Source: Psychrobacter immobilis (GTDB taxonomy: Bacteria; Pseudomonadota; Gammaproteobacteria; Pseudomonadales; Moraxellaceae). From it: a DNA stretch of 35,247 bases. Under the pieces are notes generated by a model that saw only the letters and a list, made by a program, of their open reading frames with translations, made no database searches and was not told where the DNA came from. This document shows positions 16,279-24,740 of the stretch, in pieces. The stretch's first letter is position 1, and each line of letters opens with the position of its first letter. Made by a program: the position numbers and the translations under genes. The stretch is from positions 1 through 35,247 of the forward strand of contig CAJHAA010000025.1 in assembly GCA_904846265.1 (NCBI GenBank). The letters are read 5' to 3'.

Positions 16279-18684
16279 CTATTCTTTATTAAGTAGATTG
16301 TTATTATTTTTTGTTTGGACTAGGTTCGTATCAGAATATACCGAAGTCTTTTCTTTACTATTGATTTCTTCGATCAAGCTTTTTGCTTTGCGCTTTGCAA
16401 CTTCATCATCTAATATATCTGCAATACTTAAAAGGTCTTGAGCATGACTATTATCAGTAGATCCAAACTCATAGTAAGACATTATGTTACTCTTGGCTTT
16501 TTCAAGGAGCTGATTTCCCTCTGTATCATTTCTAAAGTAAAGAATACGACCAAGCGCCATTAGAGCACTAGTATATGAAGGATCGTGTTCAAGAGCCAAT
16601 CTTAGGAATTTTTCTTGTTTTTCACCTGAGTGCTTGCATGATAAGTTGTAGGCATTAATTGCATTAGGCTTTCGTTTATATGCTAAATCTGCCCATATGT
16701 TAGAAAGATTAGATCTACCTGCTCTAGCATATGAATAGCATATTAGTGTTGAGTAATCATAGCTATCATCCATTCTCTCAATGCCTTGATATAGATCTGC
16801 TGCTAGCTCGTATGCGCCAGCTTCTTTGGCAGCTTCAGCATATTTTTGTACTACATGTATTCGTGGTCTACCTTTGTAATCTAATAAATCTTGATTAAAT
16901 GCTTGCTTAGCTTTTAATAACTTAGATTCAGTTTCGGTAAGCTCTTCGTTTGACAGTGGGTTTAGAATATTTGATGAAACAGTTTTTCCAGCAACTTGAG
17001 CAATAATACTTAAAAGTTTTTCTTGGTTTATAGAAGCTGTAACTTTAACTTCATCACCTATATTAAAATACGCATTATCAGAATCAATGGTTATGATTCC
17101 AAGAAGTTTGTTTTTGTTTCCAACGCAAATTGGCAGCTCAATACTAGATTGCTCTCTGTTAGCAACAACTAAAGTGGTTTCAAAGGCTGATGGATTTGGT
17201 ACTGGTGAAGACGCTGGTATGATTGTTTCTAAGATTTCATTTCTAGTGATAATATAAATAGTCTCTGATGTAATAGGCTGGATAAAGTCCACATCTAAAC
17301 CGTGATAACTAAAACTATGTATTGCAGCACCTAAAGATACATGAGAACGTAGGTCACTAGGGATAATTGCTTGAGCGTTAACACTATATTCGTTTACATA
17401 ATCCATCACACATTCTTGAACTAAGGGGTTTTGTGAGCTTCCGCCAATAAATAGCACCGCATCAACATCTTCTCTATGTAGTTTTGATTTATCTAATGCA
17501 TCTGCGACAGGCGAGACTATATGAAGGGGGGTATGTAATCCATCATAGTCACCAACAAAATCTTCCATAATGTTTCTAAATGCTTTGATTTTAAGTTTTG
17601 GCTCATCTAGGTGTAAGGTGTGTTTCTTTTTTATCGTGATCGAGTTTAATGGCAAATCCGTAAATTCAATATCTGAATAATTTCTAAGTTCATCCAATGA
17701 ATTTATCTGATTTTCTACCATCCATTTAATGACATAAATTTTTAGTCTTTCAGCTGTAGCTTGCAAACTTGGTATTAATACTTCTTCTTTATCTCCTAGA
17801 CTAGGATCGTACTCTTGGCAAGAGCGCAGTAGTTGAGGCATTAAGACATGTTCGGCAATAGCTCTATCTATATTATCTCCACCCAGGGCTGTAAATCTGG
17901 AAATTGCTAAATTTCTAGATTGAAAGCTATCTTCGGTTAATCCAACTTTGAGTATGGATATATCACAAGTACCAGCGCCAAAATCATAAACAATGATGTT
18001 AGCGTCATCAGATTTAAGTTTGTTTAAAAACGCAGGCTCTTGTTTCTTATGCGTGCATTCATATAAAAAGCTTAAAAAAGCAGCATTAGGCTCATCAATA
18101 AGACATAGTTGCTCTTCAGAAATATTATTTGCTTCAAGGCTTTGAACTAAATCACGGCGTTGATTGGCTTCAAATGAGGCAGGAACTGTAAATGTAAATC
18201 TATAGTCACTTAAGTCTTTTGCTTTAAGTTCGTCTGTTAAGCCAGCTAGGACCCCTTTGAAGAACTCTCTCGTAGCATCTTCAGCAGTTTCAATGGTAGG
18301 TATGTTTTCACGAGAGGAAGTCAGATATGTTCTAGGATAAGTCGGTCCAATGGCGAGGCCCAACTTCATTTTAAAAGAAGAAAAAACAGTAACTCCTTCA
18401 TGAAGTGTGGGTTTTAAGCGGTAAGCATCTTGCCCCCAAATTAGTTTTTTATTTTTCCAAGCAAGCACGCTATTAATTAAGTAGTGTTTTATAAACCCAC
18501 CTAACTCTTTGGGTTGCGTAATGGGTACTTCAGAAATATTCACTCTGCCTTCTTCAAGGTGTGCTCGACTAATTACAGTAGTAGAAGTTCCGAAATCAAT
18601 ACCTACATAAATATTATTATCAGTAGAGAGGTTATTATTAGTATCAATATTGGTTGATACTATCCAGTCCTTATTATTAGTCAT
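16279..18684 (-). CDS. DnaK-like (Hsp70-family) ATPase with helical-repeat C-terminus
   Basis: This 801-residue protein has an actin-like ATPase domain with all key motifs: phosphate-1 YVGIDFGTSTTV (26-37), connect-1 DEPNAAF (197-203), phosphate-2 IVYDFGAGTCDISIL (231-245), GGDNIDRAIAEH (267-278) and the adenosine motif LFIGGSSQNPLVQ (410-422). A short beta-rich region follows (about 470-570). The C-terminal 200 residues look like TPR-type helical pairs rather than the DnaK lid. AAGGA lies 10 bases before ATG 18684. It is the first gene of a three-gene operon with a UvrD-like helicase and an unknown protein. No DnaJ or GrpE partner is present, so it is a specialised Hsp70 relative and not the housekeeping DnaK. 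Confidence 0.88.
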   Translation of the reverse strand: MTNNKDWIVSTNIDTNNNLSTDNNIYVGIDFGTSTTVISRAHLEEGRVNISEVPITQPKELGGFIKHYLINSVLAWKNKKLIWGQDAYRLKPTLHEGVTVFSSFKMKLGLAIGPTYPRTYLTSSRENIPTIETAEDATREFFKGVLAGLTDELKAKDLSDYRFTFTVPASFEANQRRDLVQSLEANNISEEQLCLIDEPNAAFLSFLYECTHKKQEPAFLNKLKSDDANIIVYDFGAGTCDISILKVGLTEDSFQSRNLAISRFTALGGDNIDRAIAEHVLMPQLLRSCQEYDPSLGDKEEVLIPSLQATAERLKIYVIKWMVENQINSLDELRNYSDIEFTDLPLNSITIKKKHTLHLDEPKLKIKAFRNIMEDFVGDYDGLHTPLHIVSPVADALDKSKLHREDVDAVLFIGGSSQNPLVQECVMDYVNEYSVNAQAIIPSDLRSHVSLGAAIHSFSYHGLDVDFIQPITSETIYIITRNEILETIIPASSPVPNPSAFETTLVVANREQSSIELPICVGNKNKLLGIITIDSDNAYFNIGDEVKVTASINQEKLLSIIAQVAGKTVSSNILNPLSNEELTETESKLLKAKQAFNQDLLDYKGRPRIHVVQKYAEAAKEAGAYELAADLYQGIERMDDSYDYSTLICYSYARAGRSNLSNIWADLAYKRKPNAINAYNLSCKHSGEKQEKFLRLALEHDPSYTSALMALGRILYFRNDTEGNQLLEKAKSNIMSYYEFGSTDNSHAQDLLSIADILDDEVAKRKAKSLIEEINSKEKTSVYSDTNLVQTKNNNNLLNKE

Positions 18685-19086
18685 TAATCGTTATTCCTTA
18701 CAGGTAATACGAAAGTATTTCTTAGATAGCTAGAAAAATTATGCTTAACTCATTGTTTTTATTGAGATATAGCCTTATTTTTTTAAAATTTATTTATGTT
18801 TTAATCAGTTTTAATAGAATTGTTCTTTAGCAAATCCATTAATTTATATGAAAAGCTGTATTAGGGCTTTGCGTTATCTTTAAGAGGGATTAAGGTTATG
18901 ATACATGCTTAGACTTCAGACTTGCAATTAATACACTAATTTAGTTTGCTAATTTAACCATAGTGTCGTTAAAGCTCTAATTTTTTTAAGGTAGGCCAAG
19001 GCGATAGGTGGTCTGTTTGAATGGTCTTACGTTGCCCCTGCCGTTAACATATGTGATTAAAATATTCTAATTTCAGGTGTACGGGG
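18685..19086. other. Non-coding region upstream of the DnaK-like operon
   Basis: This AT-rich stretch of about 400 bases holds no supported gene. It should carry the promoter for the minus-strand operon within about 150 bases of 18684. At 19034-19048 there is a CCCCTGCCGTTAA segment that is repeated in the hairpin at 19087-19121. Confidence 0.4.
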
Positions 19087-19121
19087 TTGACGGCAAGGGT
19101 CAGTATGACCCCTGCCGTTAA
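19087..19121. repeat. Long hairpin at the edge of the nested IS elements
   Basis: Arms of 16 bases, TTGACGGCAAGGGTCA and TGACCCCTGCCGTTAA, pair at 14 of 16 positions around a 3-base loop (GTA). One arm recurs at 19033-19048. The hairpin abuts the outer IS end. It could be a terminator, a REP-like sequence or the tip of a lost element. Confidence 0.6.
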
Positions 19122-19926
19122 ATCCGTACACATAAACTTGGGAGATTTTAATTACGCAGCTTGACGATAATAATCAAACCACACCTGTCTTGGCGATTTA
19201 TAGCTCAAGCCCTTTTGAATCCTAGTCTGGTTGTAATATAGCTCGATGTATCTAATGATATCGGTAATGGCGGCAAATCTAGTTTTATAATCCTTATGAT
19301 ATACCAGCTCATTCTTCAATATGCCCCAGAAGCTTTCTATGGGTGCGTTATCAAAGCAATTACCTTTGCCACTCATTGAGCCTATAAACTGGTGCTGTTT
19401 AATGATCTTATGATACGCATGGCTACAGTATTGACTACCTCTGTCTGAGTGCACAATTAATCCTTTATTAGGCCGTTTGTTTTTGATTGCCATACTTAGT
19501 GCTTTGCAAACTAAGTCAGCAGTCATGCGTTTGTTGATAGCGTAACCGACCAACTCTTTGGTATATAAATCTTTCACTCCTGCTAAGTACAGCCAGCCTT
19601 CATTTGTCCAGAGATAAGTAATATCGCTTACCCAAGACTCATTAGGGCGCTTAGCATCAAACTGCTGATCCAGCACATTCGGATAGACCAGCTTGTTGTG
19701 ATTAGAGTCGGTGGTGACTTTAAAGCGCTTATGACTACGACATTTAATGCCGTGTTGCTCTTTGATGCTTCTTACCATATACAGGCTAATGTTGTGGCCT
19801 TGCTCGCTTAGATGAGCATGCAGTCGATCTACGCCATAACGTTCTTTCGTTTCACTGTGAGTATAGTGGCATAATAAAACTGGACAGCGCATAAGAGGCT
19901 ATACTACCCTAAAGAAGGAAAATAGT

Positions 19927-20238
19927 ATGACCACCAAACGCAATCAATATACCCGAGAATTCAAATTAGAAGCCATTAGCTTAGTCACTGATCACAACCG
20001 CACCATACCTGATGTGGCCGATTCATTAGGGGTAGGTAAACCCACCTTGCAGAAATGGCTGAGTCAGTACCGTCAAGAAGTGAGCGGCCAAGCACCTAAA
20101 GTCGGTAATGCCTTAACCGATGAACAGCGCGAGCTTCAAGAATTGCGTAATCAAGTTAAACGGCTCACTATGGAGCGCGATATTCTAAAAAAGGTTTCCG
20201 CTCTGCTAGCCTTGGACAGCCTGAACGGCTATCGTTGA
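19927..20238 (+). CDS. IS3-family transposase OrfA (inner IS)
   Basis: This 103-residue helix-turn-helix protein starts MTTKRNQYTREFKLEAISLV. VADSLGVGKPTLQKWLSQYR is the recognition motif, and a coiled coil at the end (ELRNQVKRLTMERDILKKVS) joins it to OrfB. AAAAAAG at 20187-20193 is the expected site of the -1 frameshift that makes the OrfAB fusion. The frame is intact. Confidence 0.92.
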   Translation: MTTKRNQYTREFKLEAISLVTDHNRTIPDVADSLGVGKPTLQKWLSQYRQEVSGQAPKVGNALTDEQRELQELRNQVKRLTMERDILKKVSALLALDSLNGYR

Positions 20239-21116
20239 TAAAACATCTGGCAGAGCGAGACAAGCGTGTCAATAAAAGCCTTCTGTGCAAGCTGTTTGGC
20301 GTGATGAAGAGCAGCTACTACTATGGACTAAAGCCCAAGCACATCAGCCTTGAAACCGTCAAAATCAAAGCCTTAATACGCCAAATATTTAACGCCTCGA
20401 AGCAATCAGCAGGCGCTCGCAGCATTGCTGCTATCTTGATGAATGAGCATGGCATTAAGCTGACACGTTACTTAGCTGCTAAGATTATGAGAAGTATGGG
20501 GCTCATCAGTTGCCAGCTAAAAACACATAAATACAAGCGAGCTGACGAAGAACACCAAGCTCATGACAACATACTGAACCGTAATTTTAGCCCATCAGCG
20601 CCCAATCAGGTCTGGACGGGTGATGTCACATATATTCGTATCAAAGGCGGCTGGTGCTACCTAGCGGTTGTTTTAGATTTATATGCCCGTCGTGTGGTGG
20701 GCTTTTCGGTGTCAGATTCCCCTGACAGCGTGTTGACAATCAAAGCGCTGCAAATGGCGTATCAGACGCGCTTAAAGCCAAGTGGCGTGTTGTTTCACTC
20801 TGATCAAGGAACCCATTACACTAGCAAGAAGTTTGCTGAATCCGTGGCGAGTTGTGAGGGTATGACGCAAAGCATGAGCCGTCGCGGAAATTGTTGGGAT
20901 AATGCGCCGACCGAAAGATTCTTCAGAAGCTTCAAAACTGAGTGGATGCCAAAGGGCGGTTATGAAGATATCGCTGAGGCTAAAAGCGCCATTGTTGATT
21001 ATATCTGGGGCTATTATCAGTCCGTGAGACCGCATACTTTCAACGATTATTTGCCGCCAGCAGAAAAAGAGAGACGTTACTTTAATCAAAATCTCTTATC
21101 AGCTGTTCTAAATTAG
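20235..21116 (+). CDS. IS3-family transposase OrfB (inner IS)
   Basis: This is a 293-residue DDE transposase. It has an N-terminal HTH_21-like region (SAGARSIAAILMNEHGIKLTRY), then the RNase-H-fold core with Asp in WTGDVTYI, Asp in FHSDQGTHY and Glu in DNAPTERFF, followed by the usual YYQSVRPH ending. It overlaps orfA by 4 bases. The nominal start is TTG at 20235, but the functional product is probably made by frameshifting from orfA. It cuts and joins the IS ends through a circular intermediate in this family. The gene looks fully functional. Confidence 0.93.
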   Translation: MIKHLAERDKRVNKSLLCKLFGVMKSSYYYGLKPKHISLETVKIKALIRQIFNASKQSAGARSIAAILMNEHGIKLTRYLAAKIMRSMGLISCQLKTHKYKRADEEHQAHDNILNRNFSPSAPNQVWTGDVTYIRIKGGWCYLAVVLDLYARRVVGFSVSDSPDSVLTIKALQMAYQTRLKPSGVLFHSDQGTHYTSKKFAESVASCEGMTQSMSRRGNCWDNAPTERFFRSFKTEWMPKGGYEDIAEAKSAIVDYIWGYYQSVRPHTFNDYLPPAEKERRYFNQNLLSAVLN

Positions 21117-21290
21117 TTGACCACTACAGAGCCGCTTTAACTAGTAATTCAGACTGGTTGCGATGTATCTGCTGGTCACTGATGTCACGACTAATCCAGT
21201 CGTAATAGCTTGAGGGCTTAACGCTCAATACACGGCACATAGTGGTGATGCTAAATATCTGCTGATTGTCTTTAATAAAGGCGTACTTCA

Positions 21291-21587
21291 CTAACTGTGC
21301 TTGGCAAAGTACGCCGTCGCCTTTTTTAAGATCTCGCGCTCCTCTTCAGCCACTTTAAGCTGCCGCTTGAGCTGCTTTATTTCTTGAAGAGCACTCATAA
21401 GATCAGGATCATATTGCTCTGTGCCGACAAGCTTGCCTTGATTGGCTTTGTTATGCCAATTTGATAGCGTTTGCATGGAAATGCCAAGCTGCTTTGCAGT
21501 GGCTGAGATATTGCCGTTGTTGTCTGCTATCTTTTTAACAGCTTCGGCTTTAAATTCGTCACTGTAGGTTCTTACTTTCTTGGTCAT
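21291..21587 (-). CDS. IS3-family transposase OrfA (outer IS)
   Basis: This 98-residue protein starts MTKKVRTYSDEFKAEAVKKI, with helix-turn-helix ISATAKQLGISMQTLSNWHNK and a coiled coil ending in EEEREILKKATAYFAKHS. The frame is intact. It contains the A6G slippery site that leads into the disrupted orfB. It stands about 330 bp from zorA and is transcribed away from it. Confidence 0.9.
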   Translation of the reverse strand: MTKKVRTYSDEFKAEAVKKIADNNGNISATAKQLGISMQTLSNWHNKANQGKLVGTEQYDPDLMSALQEIKQLKRQLKVAEEEREILKKATAYFAKHS

Positions 21588-21640
21588 GGTAAACTCCTGT
21601 TAATACGCTTAGTTTACCAAGTTTATCTCTACGGTTTCTT

Positions 21641-21918
21641 CAGCATAGCTCATTCCTTCTTTCATAGTTATGAGTTCTAAAAACTGTCTATTGTTTCCTA
21701 AATATTATTTGCCAATCATTTTCTAGTCATTTGTTTATGTTACTATTCCCTTTTTGTAAGTTACAGCTTGTAATGACGGATATTGTCTGTCGTTATGGAT
21801 GGTTTTTCACGTAGATATTTTTTACTAAATTGAGCTGACTCTAATTTAGCTAGATTTGGCTGCAATAGATTGAATAACAAAGCTTTCAATCTTTTATTTG
21901 GTGGGATAGGTGGTATTG
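21641..21918 (+). promoter_or_regulatory. Region upstream of zorA (type I)
   Basis: This AT-rich stretch between the outer IS and zorA must carry the promoter of the zorABCD operon. It has an imperfect hairpin at about 21771-21795 (TAATGACGGA / TCTGTCGTTA) and a 7-bp one near 21868 (GATTGAA / TTCAATC). I see no clear -35/-10 pair. The IS sits directly upstream and could have replaced or added promoter sequence. Confidence 0.35.
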
Positions 21919-23985
21919 ATGGATTTGTTAGGTTTAGCACAATTTTCGCAAAAGTTCTTTATTTTGCCTGCATCGATGTTTTTCTTCGTTGTGATTATCG
22001 GTTTTATTTTTTATTTTAACTATACTAAACCTGCTAAGTTACTAAAGAATAAACTATCAAAATTAGCTAGCGATTTGGAAAAGCTGAACGAGCAACCTAA
22101 TGTTGACAAAGACTCATTGGATGCGGATTTTTCAGATGACCTTTCTTTAAAGCAAGCTTGGTTAAATTATAAAAAAACCTTTCATGATATTCATGAAGTG
22201 ATAGACGGTGAAAGTGTTATAGAGCACTCACGGGCAACGGTGCCCAGTGAGATATTTTTCACGGAATCCATCGTGGTAGACATTCCGTTAAAAGTAGATT
22301 TTTATAAGCACTTGCCCGGTATTATTACGGGTATTGGTATTATTGCGACTTTTATAGGTTTGCTATCTGGATTATTAGCATTCGACCCTGCAGGAAACCC
22401 TGACAAGGTTCAAGACAGTTTGGATTTACTACTAAACGGGGTTGCAGAAGCTTTTATGGCTTCTGCATTAGCTATTTTCGCAGCCATGGTTATTACGTTT
22501 TTTGAAAAGTCATGGTTAAGAAAATGCTATGCGCAATTACAGCGACTAAATACCGCCATAGATAATGCCTTTACTTTTGATGAAAGTGGTGAGGAGTATC
22601 TGGCTAAGTTACTTAAGTCTTCTCAAGCCAATGAAGCTAATGCTCGGCAGCTTAAAGATAGTCTGGTTAATGATTTAAAAACCATGATGACTAACTTGGT
22701 CGAAGAGAATAAAAGAAATCAAGCTGCCTTTGCAACTCAACTAAGTGACTCTTATGCGCAATCAAGCCAGTCGATGGCAACACAGATTGGGGAGTCTATT
22801 AAAGACAGCCTCCAAGACCCTTTAGAGCAGATTGCTTCGAGCGTGCAAAAAGTCAGTGGTGATCAAGGTTCGGCTGTGCAAGATCTTATGACTGATGTGT
22901 TAACCGCTTTTATGAGTAAGCTGGAAACGACATTTGGCGGTCAAATGACAGGTATGAGCGAGATGATGACACAGTCTGTCACGGCTATGCGTGAGATGCA
23001 GGCAGGATTTTCTCAATTAATGACAGATATGCAGACTAATAGTGAAGTTTCGACCAAAACGTTAGAGACGCAAATGGCTAAAATGATGGAGGATATCCAT
23101 CAAAAGCAAAATGAGATGTCTACCCAAATGAACGAGATGGTAGAAAATCTATCAGCAGGTTCGGCTAAGATTGGCAATCAAGGGCTGTATGCCGCTGAGC
23201 AGTTGAGCAGTAAGGTAAATGAGCTTGTCTCAGGTCTAGGTACTTCAATGTCAGGCCTGCTATCAAATGTCGCAGAGCAGCGTATCGAGCAGGATCGCCA
23301 AATATCAGACAATCAACAAAAATTGCACGAGCAGTCATCTGTATTGATTGATAACTTAGGTAGTGAAATTAAAGAGCTCATTACGCATAGCAAAGAAGCC
23401 GTTCAAACTCATAAAGAAAACATCCAAAAACTGTCTCAAGTAACTACAGATAGTATCACTGGTATGAATAGTGGTGCAGAAAGAATGCGCTTGGCTGCTG
23501 AGCAGTTTACTACGGCTGGTAGTTCGCTAAGCACAGTGACTAGTAAGACATCAGAGCTTATTGCACAGGTTAATACGACTTCAACCAACATGACCAGTGC
23601 AAGCAGTAGCCTTATTGAGTTGATAAGAGATTATAAGAATTCTCAAAACAGTGTTAATACTGCCATTGAAGCACTAGAAAGTCTCATTCAGCAATCAAAG
23701 TCTGAAGCTGGAATGACTAGTCAAATGCTTAATGATATGCAGAATATGACGACAGCTTTAAGCCAAGTGAAGAGAGAGATGCAAGAATATTTGGCAGAAG
23801 TTAGTGATGTTCTAGTGAAGAGCTTTGATAGCTTTGGTACTTCCGTTGAAAGTAGTTTAAATCAATCGTTGGTGTCTTTTGACAACACACTTAACCAAGC
23901 CGTTCAACGCCTTGCAACTGGTGTTGAAGGCTTAGGTAATGTGGTTGAAGACCTTGAAGATCTTACCCAAAGAACTAGACGCTAA
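21919..23985 (+). CDS. zorA: Zorya type I motor protein ZorA
   Basis: I chose ATG 21919 (688 residues, starting MDLLGLAQFSQKFF) because AGGTGG stands just upstream; a GTG at 21910 is the alternative. Membrane segments lie at about 10-33, 131-155 (LPGIITGIGIIATFIGLLSGLLAF) and 170-197, with the MotA/TolQ/ExbB signature. A cytoplasmic helical tail of about 480 residues follows, rich in Met and Gln (MTQSVTAMREMQAGFSQLM). In characterised Zorya, five ZorA and two ZorB form a proton-driven inner-membrane motor, and the tail transmits the signal of phage-caused envelope change to the effectors. It is first in an operon with zorB, zorC and zorD, and it is intact. Confidence 0.92.
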   Translation: MDLLGLAQFSQKFFILPASMFFFVVIIGFIFYFNYTKPAKLLKNKLSKLASDLEKLNEQPNVDKDSLDADFSDDLSLKQAWLNYKKTFHDIHEVIDGESVIEHSRATVPSEIFFTESIVVDIPLKVDFYKHLPGIITGIGIIATFIGLLSGLLAFDPAGNPDKVQDSLDLLLNGVAEAFMASALAIFAAMVITFFEKSWLRKCYAQLQRLNTAIDNAFTFDESGEEYLAKLLKSSQANEANARQLKDSLVNDLKTMMTNLVEENKRNQAAFATQLSDSYAQSSQSMATQIGESIKDSLQDPLEQIASSVQKVSGDQGSAVQDLMTDVLTAFMSKLETTFGGQMTGMSEMMTQSVTAMREMQAGFSQLMTDMQTNSEVSTKTLETQMAKMMEDIHQKQNEMSTQMNEMVENLSAGSAKIGNQGLYAAEQLSSKVNELVSGLGTSMSGLLSNVAEQRIEQDRQISDNQQKLHEQSSVLIDNLGSEIKELITHSKEAVQTHKENIQKLSQVTTDSITGMNSGAERMRLAAEQFTTAGSSLSTVTSKTSELIAQVNTTSTNMTSASSSLIELIRDYKNSQNSVNTAIEALESLIQQSKSEAGMTSQMLNDMQNMTTALSQVKREMQEYLAEVSDVLVKSFDSFGTSVESSLNQSLVSFDNTLNQAVQRLATGVEGLGNVVEDLEDLTQRTRR

Positions 23986-24003
23986 TTTTGGAGTGTATCG
24001 CTA

Positions 24004-24735
24004 ATGATTGGTAATAGGTACGCTAAAAAACCTCGTTCGAAGGATGAGGGTGAGAAGCCTTTTTGGATCTCATTTGCTGACTTAATGACAGCACTAATGA
24101 CGCTATTTTTAGTAGTGATGGCAGTATCTTTAATGGTAGTCACTAAGAAAATTAACGAAGCAACGCAAGCTGAAAAAGAACGTAGTTCAGAGATCTTGGA
24201 TATTTGTACGAGTATTAAAGACGACCCCACTTTAAAGAATCAGCTCATTACAGTAGATTGTAAAGAGAACCGTATAAACTTTGGTGAAGCAGGGCGTTTT
24301 GGACACAATGATTACCGATTGAACTCAGAGGGTATAAAAGCTTTAAGTGCTTTAGTACCTGTTGTCTTGGAAGCGGCTAATAGTGAAAACGGCAAAAAAT
24401 GGTTCAAACAGATTGTGATTGAAGGTTTTACAGATACTGATGGTTCATACTTATATAACCTGAATTTAAGTTTGCGTCGTTCGGAGTGGGTGATGTGCAG
24501 TTTATTGGATCCTACATTTAACCCAGAGCTCACTTTAACTGATGAGCAAAAAAACCAAATCAAACAGCTGTTTCTAGCTGGAGGTGTCTCGTTTAATTCA
24601 GCAAAAGACAGTAAAGAAGCTTCGCGCCGTGTAGAACTAAGAATGCAGTTTTATGGTTTAAAAGAAAAAGAAAGTGCGGAGGCGCAGCCTATTTTTGTTT
24701 CTGCCCCTATTGAAACCTGTCAGCTGGCAAGGTGA
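24004..24735 (+). CDS. zorB: Zorya type I stator-like protein ZorB
   Basis: This 243-residue protein has a short basic cytoplasmic N-terminus and then one membrane helix (ISFADLMTALMTLFLVVMAVSLMVV, about 22-48). The proton-carrying Asp26 lies in the FADLMT motif. A periplasmic OmpA-like peptidoglycan-binding domain covers about 90-230 (IEGFTDTDG, NLSLRRSEWV, SRRVELRM). It anchors the ZorA5B2 motor to the cell wall. It starts 18 bases after zorA and ends 5 bases before the chosen zorC start. All expected parts are present. Confidence 0.92.
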   Translation: MIGNRYAKKPRSKDEGEKPFWISFADLMTALMTLFLVVMAVSLMVVTKKINEATQAEKERSSEILDICTSIKDDPTLKNQLITVDCKENRINFGEAGRFGHNDYRLNSEGIKALSALVPVVLEAANSENGKKWFKQIVIEGFTDTDGSYLYNLNLSLRRSEWVMCSLLDPTFNPELTLTDEQKNQIKQLFLAGGVSFNSAKDSKEASRRVELRMQFYGLKEKESAEAQPIFVSAPIETCQLAR

Positions 24736-24740
24736 ATGTG

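Larger units (their letters stand above)
19862..21128 (+). mobile_element. Inner IS3-family element, intact
   Basis: This 1267-bp element has imperfect terminal repeats: left TATAGTGGCATAATAAAACT, and right, read inwards, TGTAGTGGTCAACTAATTTA. It has 3-base direct repeats GAG at 19859-19861 and 21129-21131. Both reading frames are complete and overlap. The intact outer frame after its removal and the clean duplication show that this insertion is younger than the outer IS. Confidence 0.88.
19152..21315 (-). pseudogene. Outer IS3-family OrfB, split by the inner IS
   Basis: The N-terminal part (VKYAFIKDNQQIFSITTMCRVL...) lies at about 21300-21129. The rest lies at 19861-19152 with the DDE residues in WVSDITYL, VHSDRGSQY and DNAPIESFWG. 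Removing the inner IS and one GAG copy joins the halves in frame as ...QSELLVKAAHSETKERYG..., which proves the site of insertion. The apparent start of the downstream half (MRCPVLLCHY) comes from inner-IS sequence and is artificial. Confidence 0.88.
19119..21640 (-). mobile_element. Outer IS3-family element, interrupted by a second IS
   Basis: The element is read on the minus strand. orfA is at 21587-21291 and orfB begins inside it after an A6G slippery heptamer at 21327-21321. Near-terminal repeats CCGTACACATAAACTTGG (about 19124-19141) and its inverse CCAAGTTTATCTCTACGG (about 21617-21634) place the ends close to 19119 and 21640; the exact bases are uncertain. The inner IS at 19862-21128 sits within orfB. 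Without it the element would be about 1.25 kb. Confidence 0.82.

Noticed and set aside
16279..18684. Housekeeping DnaK
   Set aside because: The length, helical-repeat C-terminus, absence of dnaJ/grpE neighbours and the helicase operon context do not fit chromosomal dnaK.
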